This document shows, in pieces, positions 27,602-37,123 of a stretch of DNA of 64,000 nucleotides. The translations under genes were made by a program, and so were the position numbers. Position 1 is the stretch's first letter, and each line of letters starts with the position of its first letter. The notes beneath the pieces were generated by a model. It had not been told where the DNA came from and did not search any database. It saw only the letters and a program-made list of their open reading frames with translations. Location: the NCBI RefSeq assembly GCF_030503735.1, contig NZ_CP073096.1, positions 310,001 through 374,000 of the forward strand, written 5' to 3'. Source of the DNA: Corynebacterium tuberculostearicum (GTDB lineage: Bacteria > Actinomycetota > Actinomycetes > Mycobacteriales > Mycobacteriaceae).

Positions 27602-28252
27602 GTGAAATTCCGCAAGTTTAGCGCCGCGTGCCTCGCACTGACCGCGGCCACCGCCCTGGCCGCCTGCTCTTCCGACGACGAGCAGGACAATTCCGCCGCA
27701 ACCAACACCGAGACGCAGGAATCCGCCTCCTCCGACGGCGATTCCGCAGCCCCGTCGCTGCCGTCCCCGGCGGACCTCAACGCCATCTTGGCCAAGGCCA
27801 CCGACCCGAACGCCTCTGAGCAGGAAAAGACCGCCACCGTGCAGGGCGGCGAGACTGCGCCGGAGATCTTCGACACGATGGCAAAGTCCAAGGAGGAATC
27901 CGGCGCTGAGTTTGAGGTCGTCGATCCCGTACTGCCTGGCTATGACCCACAGTCTGTGCTTACCACCGTGAACTTCACCACCGCCGACGGCCAGCAGCAG
28001 ACCGCTGAACAGGTGGAATTCGTCTACGAAGAAGACACCTGGAAGCTTTCGAAGGCATGGGCTTGCACCCTCATCCAAAACATTGTGCCGCCAGAGCAGG
28101 TTCCGGAGATGTGCGCGGATACCGGTGCGGGCGCCTCCGCCCCCGCCCCGGCTCCGGCCGAGGGGGATGCGGCCCCTGCCGAAGGCGATGCCCCCGCCGC
28201 CGGCGCCGAGCAGGCCCCAGCAGAGGCCCCTGTAGAAGCCCCGGCCGAGTAG
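27602..28252 (+). CDS. Secreted lipoprotein, MTB12-like, unknown function
   Basis: A 216-residue lipoprotein: signal peptide with lipobox LAAC (cysteine at about residue 22), an acidic Ser/Glu/Asp-rich linker, a folded domain of about 110 residues and an Ala/Pro/Glu-rich tail. The domain (SPADLNAILAKATDP, later EFVYEEDTWKLSKAWAC) resembles the low-molecular-weight antigen MTB12-like proteins of mycobacteria; this match is from memory. GTG start with GAGGAGTTAGAA upstream and a TAAACT box at 27560-27565. Its stop codon abuts the stop of the next, convergent gene. Confidence 0.75.
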   Translation: MKFRKFSAACLALTAATALAACSSDDEQDNSAATNTETQESASSDGDSAAPSLPSPADLNAILAKATDPNASEQEKTATVQGGETAPEIFDTMAKSKEESGAEFEVVDPVLPGYDPQSVLTTVNFTTADGQQQTAEQVEFVYEEDTWKLSKAWACTLIQNIVPPEQVPEMCADTGAGASAPAPAPAEGDAAPAEGDAPAAGAEQAPAEAPVEAPAE

Positions 28253-29194
28253 CTAGGAAAAGTTCAGCTCCGTCAGGCTCGACTGCACCACGCGCAGATC
28301 CGAGCCGGCGGTGCCATAAATGACCTTCGTGTCAAAAGACACATCACCGCCCACAGGCAGCGGTTTGGTCAGATCCACCGTGATGCTGCCCTTGGATTGG
28401 GTGCTGGAGTCCTCTACGTTGAGGTCTTTGTCCTCCAGCTCCGTACCCTGGGCTTGACCCTCAAAGGACAGCGCGCCTAGCGACGGCCTCTGTTGTACCT
28501 CCACGTTGAGCTTCACGCGGTCGCCCTCGATGGAAGCGACCGTATAGCGCGTGGTCTGCAGCAGGGTGGACTCGCCGGTCACGCGCGAATCCACCGTCCA
28601 GCTCGCTCCCTTGCCTACCTCTTCGGTGGGGAAAACCACGGGCAGCGCCGTCAGCTTCATAATCGCCTGTTCGACGGCGCCGCGGGCTTCATCCGTGGCG
28701 TCCTGGGGTGCGGCCAAGCGCAAGGAATTCATCTGGCCTGTATTTTGGCCGCGCCAGCCAAATTGAAATCCCTCGGCTGAGGAGACATCGGTGTCTCCGG
28801 ACGATTCTGGGGAGCCAGCCGTGACGAACGCATTGCGGGTAGCGGGCAGCTGATCTTCAACGTCCTCGCTGGCCTTATCTACCTTGGCCGATAGTGGCAG
28901 GGAAGTGGTGGTGGATTCGATGTCGGAGGCCTGAAACTTCTCGGCCGCGGACTTTTTGAGCAAATCCTGCGAAAAACCCTCGGTAACGCGGTAGTTTACG
29001 TCCTGCGTGGAGTCGATATCGCGGTATTCCAGGAGCTTTTTCTCCCCAGAGCCGGGATTGTCTACGGTGACTCGCGGGGCGTCGATAGTAAGGCCCACGG
29101 GCTGTTCCACCGCGGGGCCGGGCTTCTCATAAGAACACGCCGTAAGCGCAACGGCGGCTGTGGTCAGGGCTGCAAAAACTTTGACTCGAAACAC
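28253..29194 (-). CDS. Predicted lipoprotein, unknown function
   Basis: A 313-residue lipoprotein with a signal peptide ending in LTAC (cysteine near residue 20) and a long beta-rich mature region; DUF6263-like lipoproteins have a similar layout, but I do not recognise it with certainty. I choose the GTG at 29194 rather than TTG 29203, since TATTTT lies seven bases upstream and the signal peptide starts well there. The gene is convergent with, and directly touches, the MTB12-like gene. Its promoter faces that of lspA. Confidence 0.75.
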   Translation of the reverse strand: MFRVKVFAALTTAAVALTACSYEKPGPAVEQPVGLTIDAPRVTVDNPGSGEKKLLEYRDIDSTQDVNYRVTEGFSQDLLKKSAAEKFQASDIESTTTSLPLSAKVDKASEDVEDQLPATRNAFVTAGSPESSGDTDVSSAEGFQFGWRGQNTGQMNSLRLAAPQDATDEARGAVEQAIMKLTALPVVFPTEEVGKGASWTVDSRVTGESTLLQTTRYTVASIEGDRVKLNVEVQQRPSLGALSFEGQAQGTELEDKDLNVEDSSTQSKGSITVDLTKPLPVGGDVSFDTKVIYGTAGSDLRVVQSSLTELNFS

Positions 29195-29201
29195 GCTTAC
29201 C

Positions 29202-29207
29202 AAAATA
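29202..29207 (-). promoter_or_regulatory. Candidate -10 box for the leaderless lipoprotein gene
   Basis: TATTTT on the minus strand lies seven bases before the GTG at 29194. Confidence 0.4.
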
Positions 29208-29222
29208 CCGGACGCTCCGGTT

Positions 29223-29228
29223 TAGAAT
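29223..29228 (+). promoter_or_regulatory. Candidate -10 box for leaderless lspA
   Basis: TAGAAT ends seven bases before the GTG at 29236, with no ribosome binding site. Confidence 0.45.
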
Positions 29229-29235
29229 AGACCGG

Positions 29236-29727
29236 GTGAGCCAAAAACGAAGGAGTAAGACAGGACTTATCGCTGCGGTAGTCATCGCCGTGGCGTTGCT
29301 AGACCAAGCCGTGAAACAAGTGATGCTCTCCCTCCTCACGGAGGGCGAGCCCCTGCCGGTCATTGGGGATTGGTTCCGGTTTACCCTGCTTTTTAACCCT
29401 GGCGCCGCCTTTTCCATGGGCGGGGAGGGTTCTACGTGGCTTTTTACCACCATCCAGCTGGTCTTTGTGCTCGGCGTGGCCATTGCCGCCCCGCGCATTA
29501 CCCACTCCGGCCAGGCGGTGGGCCTCGCGCTCATTGCCGGCGGCGCGCTGGGGAATTTCGCCGACCGCATCTTCCGCGCGCCCGGCTTCTGGTTTGGCCA
29601 CGTGGTGGACTATATTTCGGTCGGTTCTTTCGCCGTGTTTAATATTGCGGATGCGGCCATTACATGCGGTGTGGTGCTCTTTATCAGCACCATGCTGCTG
29701 GAGGAAAGGAAGGCCGAGCATGAATAG
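29236..29727 (+). CDS. lspA: Lipoprotein signal peptidase II
   Basis: LspA cleaves the signal peptide of diacylated prolipoproteins. The 163-residue protein has four membrane segments and both catalytic aspartates: GNFADR near residue 110 and FNIADA near residue 136. The usual GNLIDR is GNFADR here. It is followed by an RluD-type gene whose start overlaps its stop by eight bases, the widespread lspA-rluD pair. Lgt, which acts one step earlier, is at 61173 in this window. Confidence 0.94.
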   Translation: MSQKRRSKTGLIAAVVIAVALLDQAVKQVMLSLLTEGEPLPVIGDWFRFTLLFNPGAAFSMGGEGSTWLFTTIQLVFVLGVAIAAPRITHSGQAVGLALIAGGALGNFADRIFRAPGFWFGHVVDYISVGSFAVFNIADAAITCGVVLFISTMLLEERKAEHE

Positions 29728-30646
29728 GCAAATGCGTAGCTTTCCAATCCCCGAAGGCCTTGAGGGCATGCGTGCCGACGCCGCCCTGGCCAAGCTTCTT
29801 GGCCTTTCCCGCAGCGCCACCGCGCAGTTGTGCGCCGAGGGCAGCGTGACCATCGATTCCCAGGAGCTGAGCAAGTCCGAGCGGTTGACCTCCGGAAACG
29901 TGGTCTCGGTGCTTTTGCCGGAGCCAGAAAAGCCGTTGCTGCCGCGCGAAGAACTGGTTGAGGGCATGGATGTGCTCTACAGCGATGCCGATATTATTTG
30001 CGTGCATAAGCCGGTGGGCGTGGCCGCGCATCCGAGCGTGGGATGGGACGGGCCGACTGTCATCGGCGGGCTGCGCGCGGCTGGCTATACCGTGGCTTCA
30101 TCCGGCCCGACCGAGCGCCAAGGCATCGTGCACCGACTCGATGTTGGTACGTCTGGCGTGATGATCGTGGCTTCTTCGGAGCGCGCCTATTCTGCGCTCA
30201 AGCACGCCTTTAAATGTCGAAGTGTGAAAAAGACCTACCATGCCGTGGTGCAAGGCCTGCCTGACCCTATTGAGGGCACCATCGATGCGCCCATCGGTCG
30301 TCACCCCAAGTCGGGCTGGAAATTCGCCGTGCTTGACGACGGCAAAGCGGCCGTCACCCACTACAGCCTCATAGAAGCATTCCGCGAGGCCAGCCTCAAC
30401 GAGGTGAACCTAGAGACCGGCCGCACCCACCAGATCCGCGTGCATATGTCTGCAACCGGTCACCCGTGCGTGGGCGATCCTATGTACGGCTCGGATCCGA
30501 ACCTGGCCAAGCGTCTTGGGCTCGAGCGCCAATGGCTGCACGCGGTCAAGCTCGGCTTTACCCACCCCGGTACCGGCAAGTGGTTCGAGATTAAAGCACC
30601 GTACCCGGCCGATCTCGAGCACGCTTTGGAGGTTTTGCGGGGATGA
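29720..30646 (+). CDS. RluD-family 23S rRNA pseudouridine synthase
   Basis: A 308-residue pseudouridine synthase of the RluA/RluD family. It has an N-terminal S4-like RNA-binding part and the catalytic motif [16 protein letters not shown] (aspartate near residue 141). The C-terminal part ends with the usual [12 protein letters not shown]. The frame is open far upstream through lspA, so I place the start at ATG 29720, behind GAGGAAAGGAAGG. It probably modifies helix 69 uridines of 23S rRNA, as RluD does; the exact site is inferred from the family. Confidence 0.9.
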   Translation: MNRQMRSFPIPEGLEGMRADAALAKLLGLSRSATAQLCAEGSVTIDSQELSKSERLTSGNVVSVLLPEPEKPLLPREELVEGMDVLYSDADIICVHKPVGVAAHPSVGWDGPTVIGGLRAAGYTVASSGPTERQGIVHRLDVGTSGVMIVASSERAYSALKHAFKCRSVKKTYHAVVQGLPDPIEGTIDAPIGRHPKSGWKFAVLDDGKAAVTHYSLIEAFREASLNEVNLETGRTHQIRVHMSATGHPCVGDPMYGSDPNLAKRLGLERQWLHAVKLGFTHPGTGKWFEIKAPYPADLEHALEVLRG

Positions 30647-31179
30647 GGAAGGTCTACCGGCGGCGTCGGCTAGCGGCCTTGGCAGTGCTCTCGGTGCTTT
30701 TTATCGGGGCGCTTGCCCTCTTCGGCGCCTTGGGGACGCAGGCTTCTTCGCAGGTGCAAGGAGACCAGCTTGGCCCGGATGGGGAATCGCGCGAGGAGTA
30801 TTTCGCGCGCGTGTCCGGCAGCGATATTCCAGACGCGCCTGCCTACGCCCTTGTCACCTTCGACGAGGAATTGCCGCCCGTGGCCGCCGCGGCCGCCGTT
30901 GCCGCGGCCCCGCGCATGGACGCCATCCTCATTGGCTCCACCGCCCCCGTCGACGTCCCGGAGCCCACCGCGGGCGAGGACCGAGCCGCGGTCATCCAGC
31001 GCGCTTTCGACCGCATCGATGCCTCCTACGGGCAGCGACCCAGCGCGGTGAGCGCCGCCGTGGTGTGGGGTACCGGCGCCCAGCTTGCCGACGTCGCCTC
31101 TACCCCCTCCGTCGCCGCCGTGGAACCCGCGCCCGCCGACGCCGCCTGGGGCAGCTTCGCCATCCGCCCTCCCAGCTAA
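30643..31179 (+). CDS. Membrane-anchored protein, unknown function
   Basis: A 178-residue protein with a basic N-terminus, one membrane segment (about residues 11-31) and an Ala/Val/Pro-rich extracytoplasmic domain. There is no lipobox. It overlaps the end of the pseudouridine synthase by four bases (ATGA), so the two are translationally coupled. A coding sequence with normal third-position GC supports a real gene. I do not recognise a family and cannot give a function. Confidence 0.7.
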   Translation: MRKVYRRRRLAALAVLSVLFIGALALFGALGTQASSQVQGDQLGPDGESREEYFARVSGSDIPDAPAYALVTFDEELPPVAAAAAVAAAPRMDAILIGSTAPVDVPEPTAGEDRAAVIQRAFDRIDASYGQRPSAVSAAVVWGTGAQLADVASTPSVAAVEPAPADAAWGSFAIRPPS

Positions 31180-31227
31180 TATCGCCCTCCTTGGGGCCTG
31201 CGGCGCGCATTGCCCACGCAGCGCTTT

Positions 31228-31233
31228 TAGCAT
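31228..31233 (+). promoter_or_regulatory. Candidate -10 box for the leaderless second HNH gene
   Basis: TAGCAT ends seven bases before the ATG at 31241. Confidence 0.45.
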
Positions 31234-31240
31234 CAGGGAC

Positions 31241-32272
31241 ATGGAACACATTCGGGCTTATATCGCGGCGCTCAACTCGGCGATGGACATCCTCGCCGAG
31301 GCCGCTGATGCGTCCTCCGCGGACCTTACCGCCGCAGGCATGCCCGATGCCGCAGCGGAAATTATTACACAGCTCGCGCAGGTCTACTTCGGCCCTACCA
31401 GCTTTCGCCGCCGCCAACGCCGCGCGGTGGATGGGGCGCGCCGCAACCGCCATTCGCTGCCGACGCTGGAGGTCATCGAAAAGCATGCCCGGCGCGCACC
31501 CACCCAAGCCCGCGCCTGGTCCCTGCGCGCTGAGCTCACCCACATCGCCTGCGATACGCGGGAGATGGACAGGCGTGCCCGCAAGAAGCTGCGCGAGATG
31601 CGCGCGCCACGCGACCCAAAGCCTGGCGTGAGTTTGCGGCGCCGTGCCGCAGGAAAGCCATGGACGCTTTCTATCACCGGCCCTTCCGCGCTAATTGCAG
31701 AACTTCACCAGCATGCCGGCTCGCTTGCCGACGTCGCCTCTTTTTTCCGCACCGGCACCAGTGCCGCCACCTCTACCGTGCGCACCAATGTTGTGGTGCC
31801 GCTGGATAAGTTGGTCGGCGTGGCCTATGGCAGCGACGATGTGGTGCTGACCATGACCAATGGCGCTCAAATTACCGGTGCAGAATTAGCCCAGCGCGCC
31901 CTAGCCGAGGAGGGGTTTATCACCCTGCTGCATCCCGTGGAGGGCCCGGTGAACCTGTACCGCATGCGCCGCGGGGCAACCTGGAAGCAATTCATGATGG
32001 CGGCGGCGGAAAATCCCACCTGCCCAGTCAAGGGCTGCCATAAGCCCGCCGATGAGTGCCAGATCCACCACATCTTCAGCTGGGCCGGCGGCGGGTGGAC
32101 GAATGCGAAGAACCTCACCACCGCCTGTGCCTACCACAATGGCCGCAATGATGACCACCGCATCGGCCCGCCGCGCAACGGCCGCTTCGAGCGCACGGCC
32201 CGCGGCGTGCGCTGGGTCAACCCCTGGGATCCGCCTCCGCCCGACCTCGTAGAAACCGGGCCCACCACGTGA
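31241..32272 (+). CDS. HNH endonuclease-type protein (paralogue of the gene at 14233)
   Basis: A 343-residue protein with the same layout as the minus-strand HNH gene near 15 kb. The nuclease site CPVKGCHKPADECQIHH and ACAYHNGRNDDH is at the C-terminus, and shared stretches include TMTNGAQITGAEL versus QMTNGATLTGAQYL. The open frame reaches back to 31085, inside the previous gene, but ATG 31241 is supported by a TAGCAT box seven bases upstream and by the matching N-terminus of the paralogue. The function is unknown. Confidence 0.82.
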   Translation: MEHIRAYIAALNSAMDILAEAADASSADLTAAGMPDAAAEIITQLAQVYFGPTSFRRRQRRAVDGARRNRHSLPTLEVIEKHARRAPTQARAWSLRAELTHIACDTREMDRRARKKLREMRAPRDPKPGVSLRRRAAGKPWTLSITGPSALIAELHQHAGSLADVASFFRTGTSAATSTVRTNVVVPLDKLVGVAYGSDDVVLTMTNGAQITGAELAQRALAEEGFITLLHPVEGPVNLYRMRRGATWKQFMMAAAENPTCPVKGCHKPADECQIHHIFSWAGGGWTNAKNLTTACAYHNGRNDDHRIGPPRNGRFERTARGVRWVNPWDPPPPDLVETGPTT

Positions 32273-32313
32273 TCTTCGCGGCGTCACTGCGGCGTCGCGT
32301 GCTGTGGCGATCG

Positions 32314-32319
32314 TAAGCT
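32314..32319 (+). promoter_or_regulatory. Candidate -10 box for a leaderless small membrane gene
   Basis: TAAGCT ends six bases before the ATG at 32326. Confidence 0.4.
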
Positions 32320-32325
32320 AGGACC

Positions 32326-32595
32326 ATGGTCTCAAAGCAGCCTTTTTCGCAGTGGATGCCCAACTATAAGTTTGCTTATATCGCCGCGTGGGTCGCGGTG
32401 GTGGTTTCCGGCATCGCGCTTCTTATCGGCCTTGTCACCGGCGGCACCTCGATGACACTGGTGTTTTCCGGGATCGTATGTGCTTATGGCATCTTTCTCG
32501 TCGCAGTGATGCCGCGCTGGGCGCTGCGCGCGGAAGAAGAACGTGCGGCGCGCCGCCGTGCCCGCGCCGCCCGCGAGGAATTTAAGCGCTCCTAG
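32326..32595 (+). CDS. Small two-pass membrane protein, unknown function
   Basis: An 89-residue protein with two hydrophobic segments (about residues 12-34 and 43-63) and a highly basic tail (RAEEERAARRRARAAREE). Many corynebacterial genomes have small proteins of this type, but I cannot name a family. A TANNNT box six bases before the ATG suggests a leaderless mRNA. Its last 14 bases overlap the end of the convergent rarD gene. Confidence 0.7.
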   Translation: MVSKQPFSQWMPNYKFAYIAAWVAVVVSGIALLIGLVTGGTSMTLVFSGIVCAYGIFLVAVMPRWALRAEEERAARRRARAAREEFKRS

Positions 32596-33451
32596 CCATG
32601 CGCACCAAATCGGCTACGTAAATCGCAACGGCCACGCCGATGATGCCGAAGCCGATCCAGCGGTGCGCCGAAAAGTGCTCCTGGGTAACAAAGAGAGCCC
32701 ACAGCATCTGCATGATGGGGGTGAGGTATTGGAGCATTCCGATCGTCGATAAGCGCAGCGTCCGTGCGCCCTCCGCAAAGCAGAGAAGCGGCAGCGCGGT
32801 GATCAAGCCAGCGCTGACCAAAAGCAGCGCGTGGCCGATACCCTCGCTAGCGAAGGTGCCCTGGCCGCTGCTTTCCAACCACAGGATATAGCCCACCGCC
32901 AGCGGTGACATCACGAGCGCCTCCGTTGCGACCGAGACGACCGAGGACACCCGTACCTGCTTTTTGAGCAGCCCATAAAAGCCGAAGCTGAAGGCCAACA
33001 GCAGCGAAATATACGGTGCTTGGCCGGTAAAGAACGTCAAATACAGCACCGCGATGGCCGCAACCCCTACAGCGCCGGCCTGCCACGGGCGGAGCTGCTC
33101 TTTCAAAAACACCATGCCGAGGGCGACCGAAACCAGGGGATTGATGAAGTACCCGAGCGCTGCATCAGCCACGTGGTTGCTATTAATCGCCACCACGTAG
33201 GTACCCCAATTGGCCGTGATGAATACACCCGCGGCCGCGAGCCAGGCCCACGTACGCTTGTCCATGCGCACCATTTCTCGCCACCGGCCGCTGAGGAACA
33301 AAAATCCCGTAACCAACACCGCGGTCCACAACACGCGATGCGCCAGGATCTCCAGCGGTGAAGCCGGCAGCAGGAGAGGGAAGAACGCTGGGAAAAATCC
33401 CCACATGATGTAGGCGGCGAGAGTGTAGAGCATCACAAAATAATAGTCCAT
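32582..33451 (-). CDS. rarD: RarD-type permease (EamA/DMT superfamily)
   Basis: A 289-residue transporter with ten predicted membrane segments in two EamA repeats; the N-terminal [21 protein letters not shown] resembles RarD (EamA/DMT superfamily). Its substrate is unknown. The open frame runs on upstream into dnaE, so ATG 33451 is chosen: it starts the first membrane helix and clears the dnaE start by 27 bases. The 3' end overlaps the convergent small membrane gene by 14 bases. Confidence 0.85.
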   Translation of the reverse strand: MDYYFVMLYTLAAYIMWGFFPAFFPLLLPASPLEILAHRVLWTAVLVTGFLFLSGRWREMVRMDKRTWAWLAAAGVFITANWGTYVVAINSNHVADAALGYFINPLVSVALGMVFLKEQLRPWQAGAVGVAAIAVLYLTFFTGQAPYISLLLAFSFGFYGLLKKQVRVSSVVSVATEALVMSPLAVGYILWLESSGQGTFASEGIGHALLLVSAGLITALPLLCFAEGARTLRLSTIGMLQYLTPIMQMLWALFVTQEHFSAHRWIGFGIIGVAVAIYVADLVRMARSA

Positions 33452-33465
33452 TTTGACCGCCCAGC

Positions 33466-33471
33466 TATGAT
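33466..33471 (+). promoter_or_regulatory. Candidate -10 box for leaderless dnaE
   Basis: TATGAT, close to the -10 consensus, ends seven bases before the ATG at 33479. It contains the upstream ATG at 33467, so that ATG is unlikely to be used. Confidence 0.5.
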
Positions 33472-33478
33472 GAGCCGC

Positions 33479-36400
33479 ATGGCCAAAAACTCCTCCTTCG
33501 TCCACCTGCACAACCACACAGAGTTTTCCATGCTGGACGGCATGGCCAAGGTCGATATGCTGGCGGATGAGGTGGTTCGCCAAGAAATGCCGGCCGTAGG
33601 CATGACCGACCACGGCAATATGTATGGCTCCGATGCCTTCTACCGCCGCATGACCGGTGCCGGTATTAAACCCATCATCGGTATCGAGGCGTATATGGCG
33701 CCCGAATCCCGCTTCAATAAGAAGCGTGTGCTGTGGGGCACCCCAGATCAAAAGCGCGACGACGTCTCCGCTTCCGGCGCCTACCTCCACCAAACGATGA
33801 TTGCCGAGAATGCCACCGGCCTGCGCAACCTTTTTACCTTGTCTTCTCTAGCTTCCTACGAGGGCCAGTTGGGCAAGTGGCCGCGCATGGATGCCGAGCT
33901 TATTGCCGAGCATGCCGACGGCATCATCGCCACCACCGGTTGCCCCTCTGGCGACGTCCAGACCCGCCTGCGCCTCGGCCAGTTCAACGAGGCGCTGGAG
34001 GCCGCGGCCATGTGGCAGGACATCTACGGCAAGGACAACTTCTTTTTGGAGTTGATGGACCATGGGCTGGACATCGAAAAGCGCACGCGCGATGGCCTAC
34101 TAGAGATCGGCCGCAAGCTGGACCTGCCGCCGCTGGTGACCAATGACTGCCACTACGTGCTGGAGTCCCAAGCGCCAGCGCACGAGGCAATGCTGTGCGT
34201 GCAGACCGGCAAGACTTTCATGGACCCGGACCGCTTCAAGTTCGGCGGCACCGGCTACTACATTAAGTCGGCCGCGCAGATGCGCGAGACCTGGGACGAT
34301 ATGATTCCAGATGGCTGCGACAACACCCTGTGGATTGCAGAGCGCGTACAAGACTACGGCGAGATCTGGGAAGAGCACACCCACGACCGCATGCCTATTG
34401 CCGACGTCCCCGAGGGCCACACCCCAACCTCCTGGCTTACCCATGAGGTGATGGAGGGCCTGCAAGCGCGCTTCCCCGGCCAGGATGTTCCGGAGGAGTA
34501 TATCGAGCGCGCCAAGTATGAGATCTCCGTCATCGAGATGAAGGGCTACCCGTCCTACTTTCTCATCGTGGCCGAGCTCATCAAGCACGCGCGCTCCGTG
34601 GGCATCCGCGTGGGGCCGGGCCGTGGCTCGGCCGCCGGCGCGCTCGTCGCCTACGCGCTGACCATTACCAATATCGACCCGCTAGAACACGATCTCCTCT
34701 TCGAGCGATTCTTGAACCCGGAGCGCCCCTCCGCGCCCGATATCGATATCGACTTCGATGACCGCCGCCGTGGCGAAATGATCACCTATGCGGCCGAGCG
34801 CTGGGGTGAGGACAAGGTGGCGCAGGTGATTACCTTCGGTACGGTGAAGACGAAGCAGGCCATTAAGGACTCCGCCAAGGTACACTTTGGCCAGCCCGGA
34901 TTCCAGATGGCCGACCGCATTAACGGCGCGCTGCCGCCGGCAATCATGGCGAAGGATATTCCGCTCAAGGGCATCACAGACCCGGACCATGAGCGCTACT
35001 CCGAGGCCGCGGAGGTCCGCCAAATGGTGGAATCCGACCCAGATGTGAAAAAGATTTATGACACGGCGCGGGGCCTAGAGGGCGTCGTCAGGCAGGCAGG
35101 CGTGCACGCCTGTGCGGTGATTATGGCCTCGGTTCGCCTCATGGACCACATCCCCATGTGGAAGCGTCCGGCCGACGGTGCTTATATCACCGGCTGGGAT
35201 TACCCGGCCTGCGAGGCCATCGGCCTGCTGAAGATGGACTTCCTAGGCCTGCGCAACCTCACCGTTATCGGCGATGCGATCGAAAACATCAAGCGCAACC
35301 GCGGCGAAGAAATCCACCTGGAGCAGCTGCATGCCGACGACCCCACGGTCTCCAAGGTCTACGACCTGCTCTCGCGCGGCGATACGCTGGGCGTCTTCCA
35401 ACTCGACTCCGGCGGCATGCAGGAGCTGCTCAAACGCATGAAGCCAACCGGCTTTAAGGATATCGTGGCTTCCCTTGCGCTCTACCGCCCTGGCCCGATG
35501 GGCGTGAACGCTCACTGGGACTACGCGGACCGCAAGAACGGCCGTAAGGAAATCACCCCAATTCACCCAGAGCTGGAAGAGCCGCTAAAGGAAATCCTGG
35601 ATGAGACCTATGGCCTCATCGTCTACCAGGAGCAGATCATGCGTATCTCGCAGAAGGTCGCCAACTACACGGCCGGCGAGGCAGATGGCTTCCGTAAGGC
35701 AATGGGTAAGAAGAAGCCGGAGGTGCTGGCGCAGCAGTACGACAAGTTCTGGGGCGGTATGCAAGAAAACGGCTACTCCAAGTCCGCCATGGATGCGCTT
35801 TGGGGCACCATCGAACCCTTCGCGTCCTACGCGTTTAACAAGTCCCACGCCGCGGGCTATGGCTTGGTGTCCTTCTGGACGGCCTACCTCAAGGCTTACT
35901 ACGCACCGGAATACATGGCCGCGCTGTTGACCTCGGTGGGCGATAAAAAAGATAAGTCCGCCATCTACCTCTCGGACTGCCGCCACTTAGGCATCAAGGT
36001 GCTGCCGCCATCCGTCAACGAGTCCGAAGAGGACTTCCAGGCGGTGGGAGAGGATATCCGCTTCGGCATGGGCGCTATCCGCAACGTTGGCTCGGAAGTG
36101 GTGGAGTCCATCATTAAGTCTCGCCACGACAAGGGCGCGTTTACCTCCTTTAGCGATTATCTGGACAAGATCGAGCTCGCCGCCTGCACCAAGCGTGTGA
36201 CAGAAGCGCTCATTAAGGCCGGTGCTTTCGATGACTTGAATCATCCGCGCAAGGGCCTGATGCTCATCCACGAGGATGCTGTTGACGCGGTGCAGACCAC
36301 CAAAAAGGCCGCAGACAAGGGCCAGTTCGATCTCTTCGCGGGAATCGGCGGGCGAGAGGATGACGAGTCCTCCAATGCTTTTGCCTTGGATATCCCTGAA

Positions 36401-37051
36401 GATAATTGGGAGCGCAAGCACGAGCTCGCCCTCGAGCGCGAGATGCTCGGCCTGTACGTTTCCGGCCACCCGCTCGATGGCTTCGAGGAGGCGCTGGCCG
36501 CGCAGACGGATACCCCGCTGACCAAGATTCTCAACGATGAGGTGCACAACGGCCAAGAGCTCATTATCGGCGGCATTATCTCGGGCGTTGACCGCCGCTT
36601 CTCCAAGCGCGATGGCTCGCCATGGGCCATCGTCACGGTGGAAGACCACAACGGCGCGCAGGTGGAAATCTTGGTATTCAACAAGGTCTACTCGCTCGTC
36701 GCTCCGCAGATTGTGGAGGACAATATCATCTTGGCACGTGTGAACGTGAAGGTCCGCGATGAGCGTCGCTCCCTGTTCTGCTCCGATATCCGCGTGCCGG
36801 ACCTCGGTCCTGGCGGTGGCGCGGGCCTGCCGCTGCGCCTGACCATGCGCACGGACCAGTGCACTATGGAAAACATTGCCCGGCTCAAGCAGGTTTTGCT
36901 TAAAAACCAGGGCGAGTCGGACGTGTATCTCGAGCTTGTTGACGGCTCCGAGTCCACCACGATGATCCTCGGCGATCACCTGCGCGTGGAGCGTTCCGGC
37001 AACCTCATGGGCGATCTCAAAGCTACTATGGGCGCGGGCATATTAGGCTGA
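33479..37051 (+). CDS. dnaE: DNA polymerase III alpha subunit
   Basis: The replicative C-family polymerase, 1190 residues. The N-terminal PHP domain begins [15 protein letters not shown] with metal-binding histidines; the catalytic aspartates are in PDIDIDFDD near residue 422, and RPGPMG and [11 protein letters not shown] are typical of DnaE. An OB-fold follows near residue 1000. It is the DnaE1 type. I start it at ATG 33479 ([15 protein letters not shown]); ATGs at 33467 and 33470 would add four or three residues but lie in the -10 box. rarD is transcribed away from it. Confidence 0.97.
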   Translation: MAKNSSFVHLHNHTEFSMLDGMAKVDMLADEVVRQEMPAVGMTDHGNMYGSDAFYRRMTGAGIKPIIGIEAYMAPESRFNKKRVLWGTPDQKRDDVSASGAYLHQTMIAENATGLRNLFTLSSLASYEGQLGKWPRMDAELIAEHADGIIATTGCPSGDVQTRLRLGQFNEALEAAAMWQDIYGKDNFFLELMDHGLDIEKRTRDGLLEIGRKLDLPPLVTNDCHYVLESQAPAHEAMLCVQTGKTFMDPDRFKFGGTGYYIKSAAQMRETWDDMIPDGCDNTLWIAERVQDYGEIWEEHTHDRMPIADVPEGHTPTSWLTHEVMEGLQARFPGQDVPEEYIERAKYEISVIEMKGYPSYFLIVAELIKHARSVGIRVGPGRGSAAGALVAYALTITNIDPLEHDLLFERFLNPERPSAPDIDIDFDDRRRGEMITYAAERWGEDKVAQVITFGTVKTKQAIKDSAKVHFGQPGFQMADRINGALPPAIMAKDIPLKGITDPDHERYSEAAEVRQMVESDPDVKKIYDTARGLEGVVRQAGVHACAVIMASVRLMDHIPMWKRPADGAYITGWDYPACEAIGLLKMDFLGLRNLTVIGDAIENIKRNRGEEIHLEQLHADDPTVSKVYDLLSRGDTLGVFQLDSGGMQELLKRMKPTGFKDIVASLALYRPGPMGVNAHWDYADRKNGRKEITPIHPELEEPLKEILDETYGLIVYQEQIMRISQKVANYTAGEADGFRKAMGKKKPEVLAQQYDKFWGGMQENGYSKSAMDALWGTIEPFASYAFNKSHAAGYGLVSFWTAYLKAYYAPEYMAALLTSVGDKKDKSAIYLSDCRHLGIKVLPPSVNESEEDFQAVGEDIRFGMGAIRNVGSEVVESIIKSRHDKGAFTSFSDYLDKIELAACTKRVTEALIKAGAFDDLNHPRKGLMLIHEDAVDAVQTTKKAADKGQFDLFAGIGGREDDESSNAFALDIPEDNWERKHELALEREMLGLYVSGHPLDGFEEALAAQTDTPLTKILNDEVHNGQELIIGGIISGVDRRFSKRDGSPWAIVTVEDHNGAQVEILVFNKVYSLVAPQIVEDNIILARVNVKVRDERRSLFCSDIRVPDLGPGGGAGLPLRLTMRTDQCTMENIARLKQVLLKNQGESDVYLELVDGSESTTMILGDHLRVERSGNLMGDLKATMGAGILG

Positions 37052-37088
37052 ATTTAATCCCGACGAAGTCCGGTACCCTCCACTAATC

Positions 37089-37104
37089 TAGACAGCACAG
37101 TCTA
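37089..37104. promoter_or_regulatory. McbR-type operator (TAGAC-N6-GTCTA)
   Basis: TAGAC, six bases (AGCACA) and GTCTA match the published McbR consensus of Corynebacterium glutamicum, the regulator of sulphur amino acid genes that is released by S-adenosylhomocysteine. It lies 19 bases before the start of the MetE-like gene and downstream of a possible TAATCT -10 box at 37084-37089. Confidence 0.75.
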
Positions 37105-37123
37105 TATCAATGGAGGAAACCTG

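Noticed and set aside
31085..31240. Long N-terminal extension of the second HNH gene
   Set aside because: It lies inside the preceding gene, the paralogue starts at the shorter position, and a -10 box sits before 31241.
35987..36979. A 330-residue minus-strand frame inside dnaE
   Set aside because: Shadow of dnaE with no start signal.
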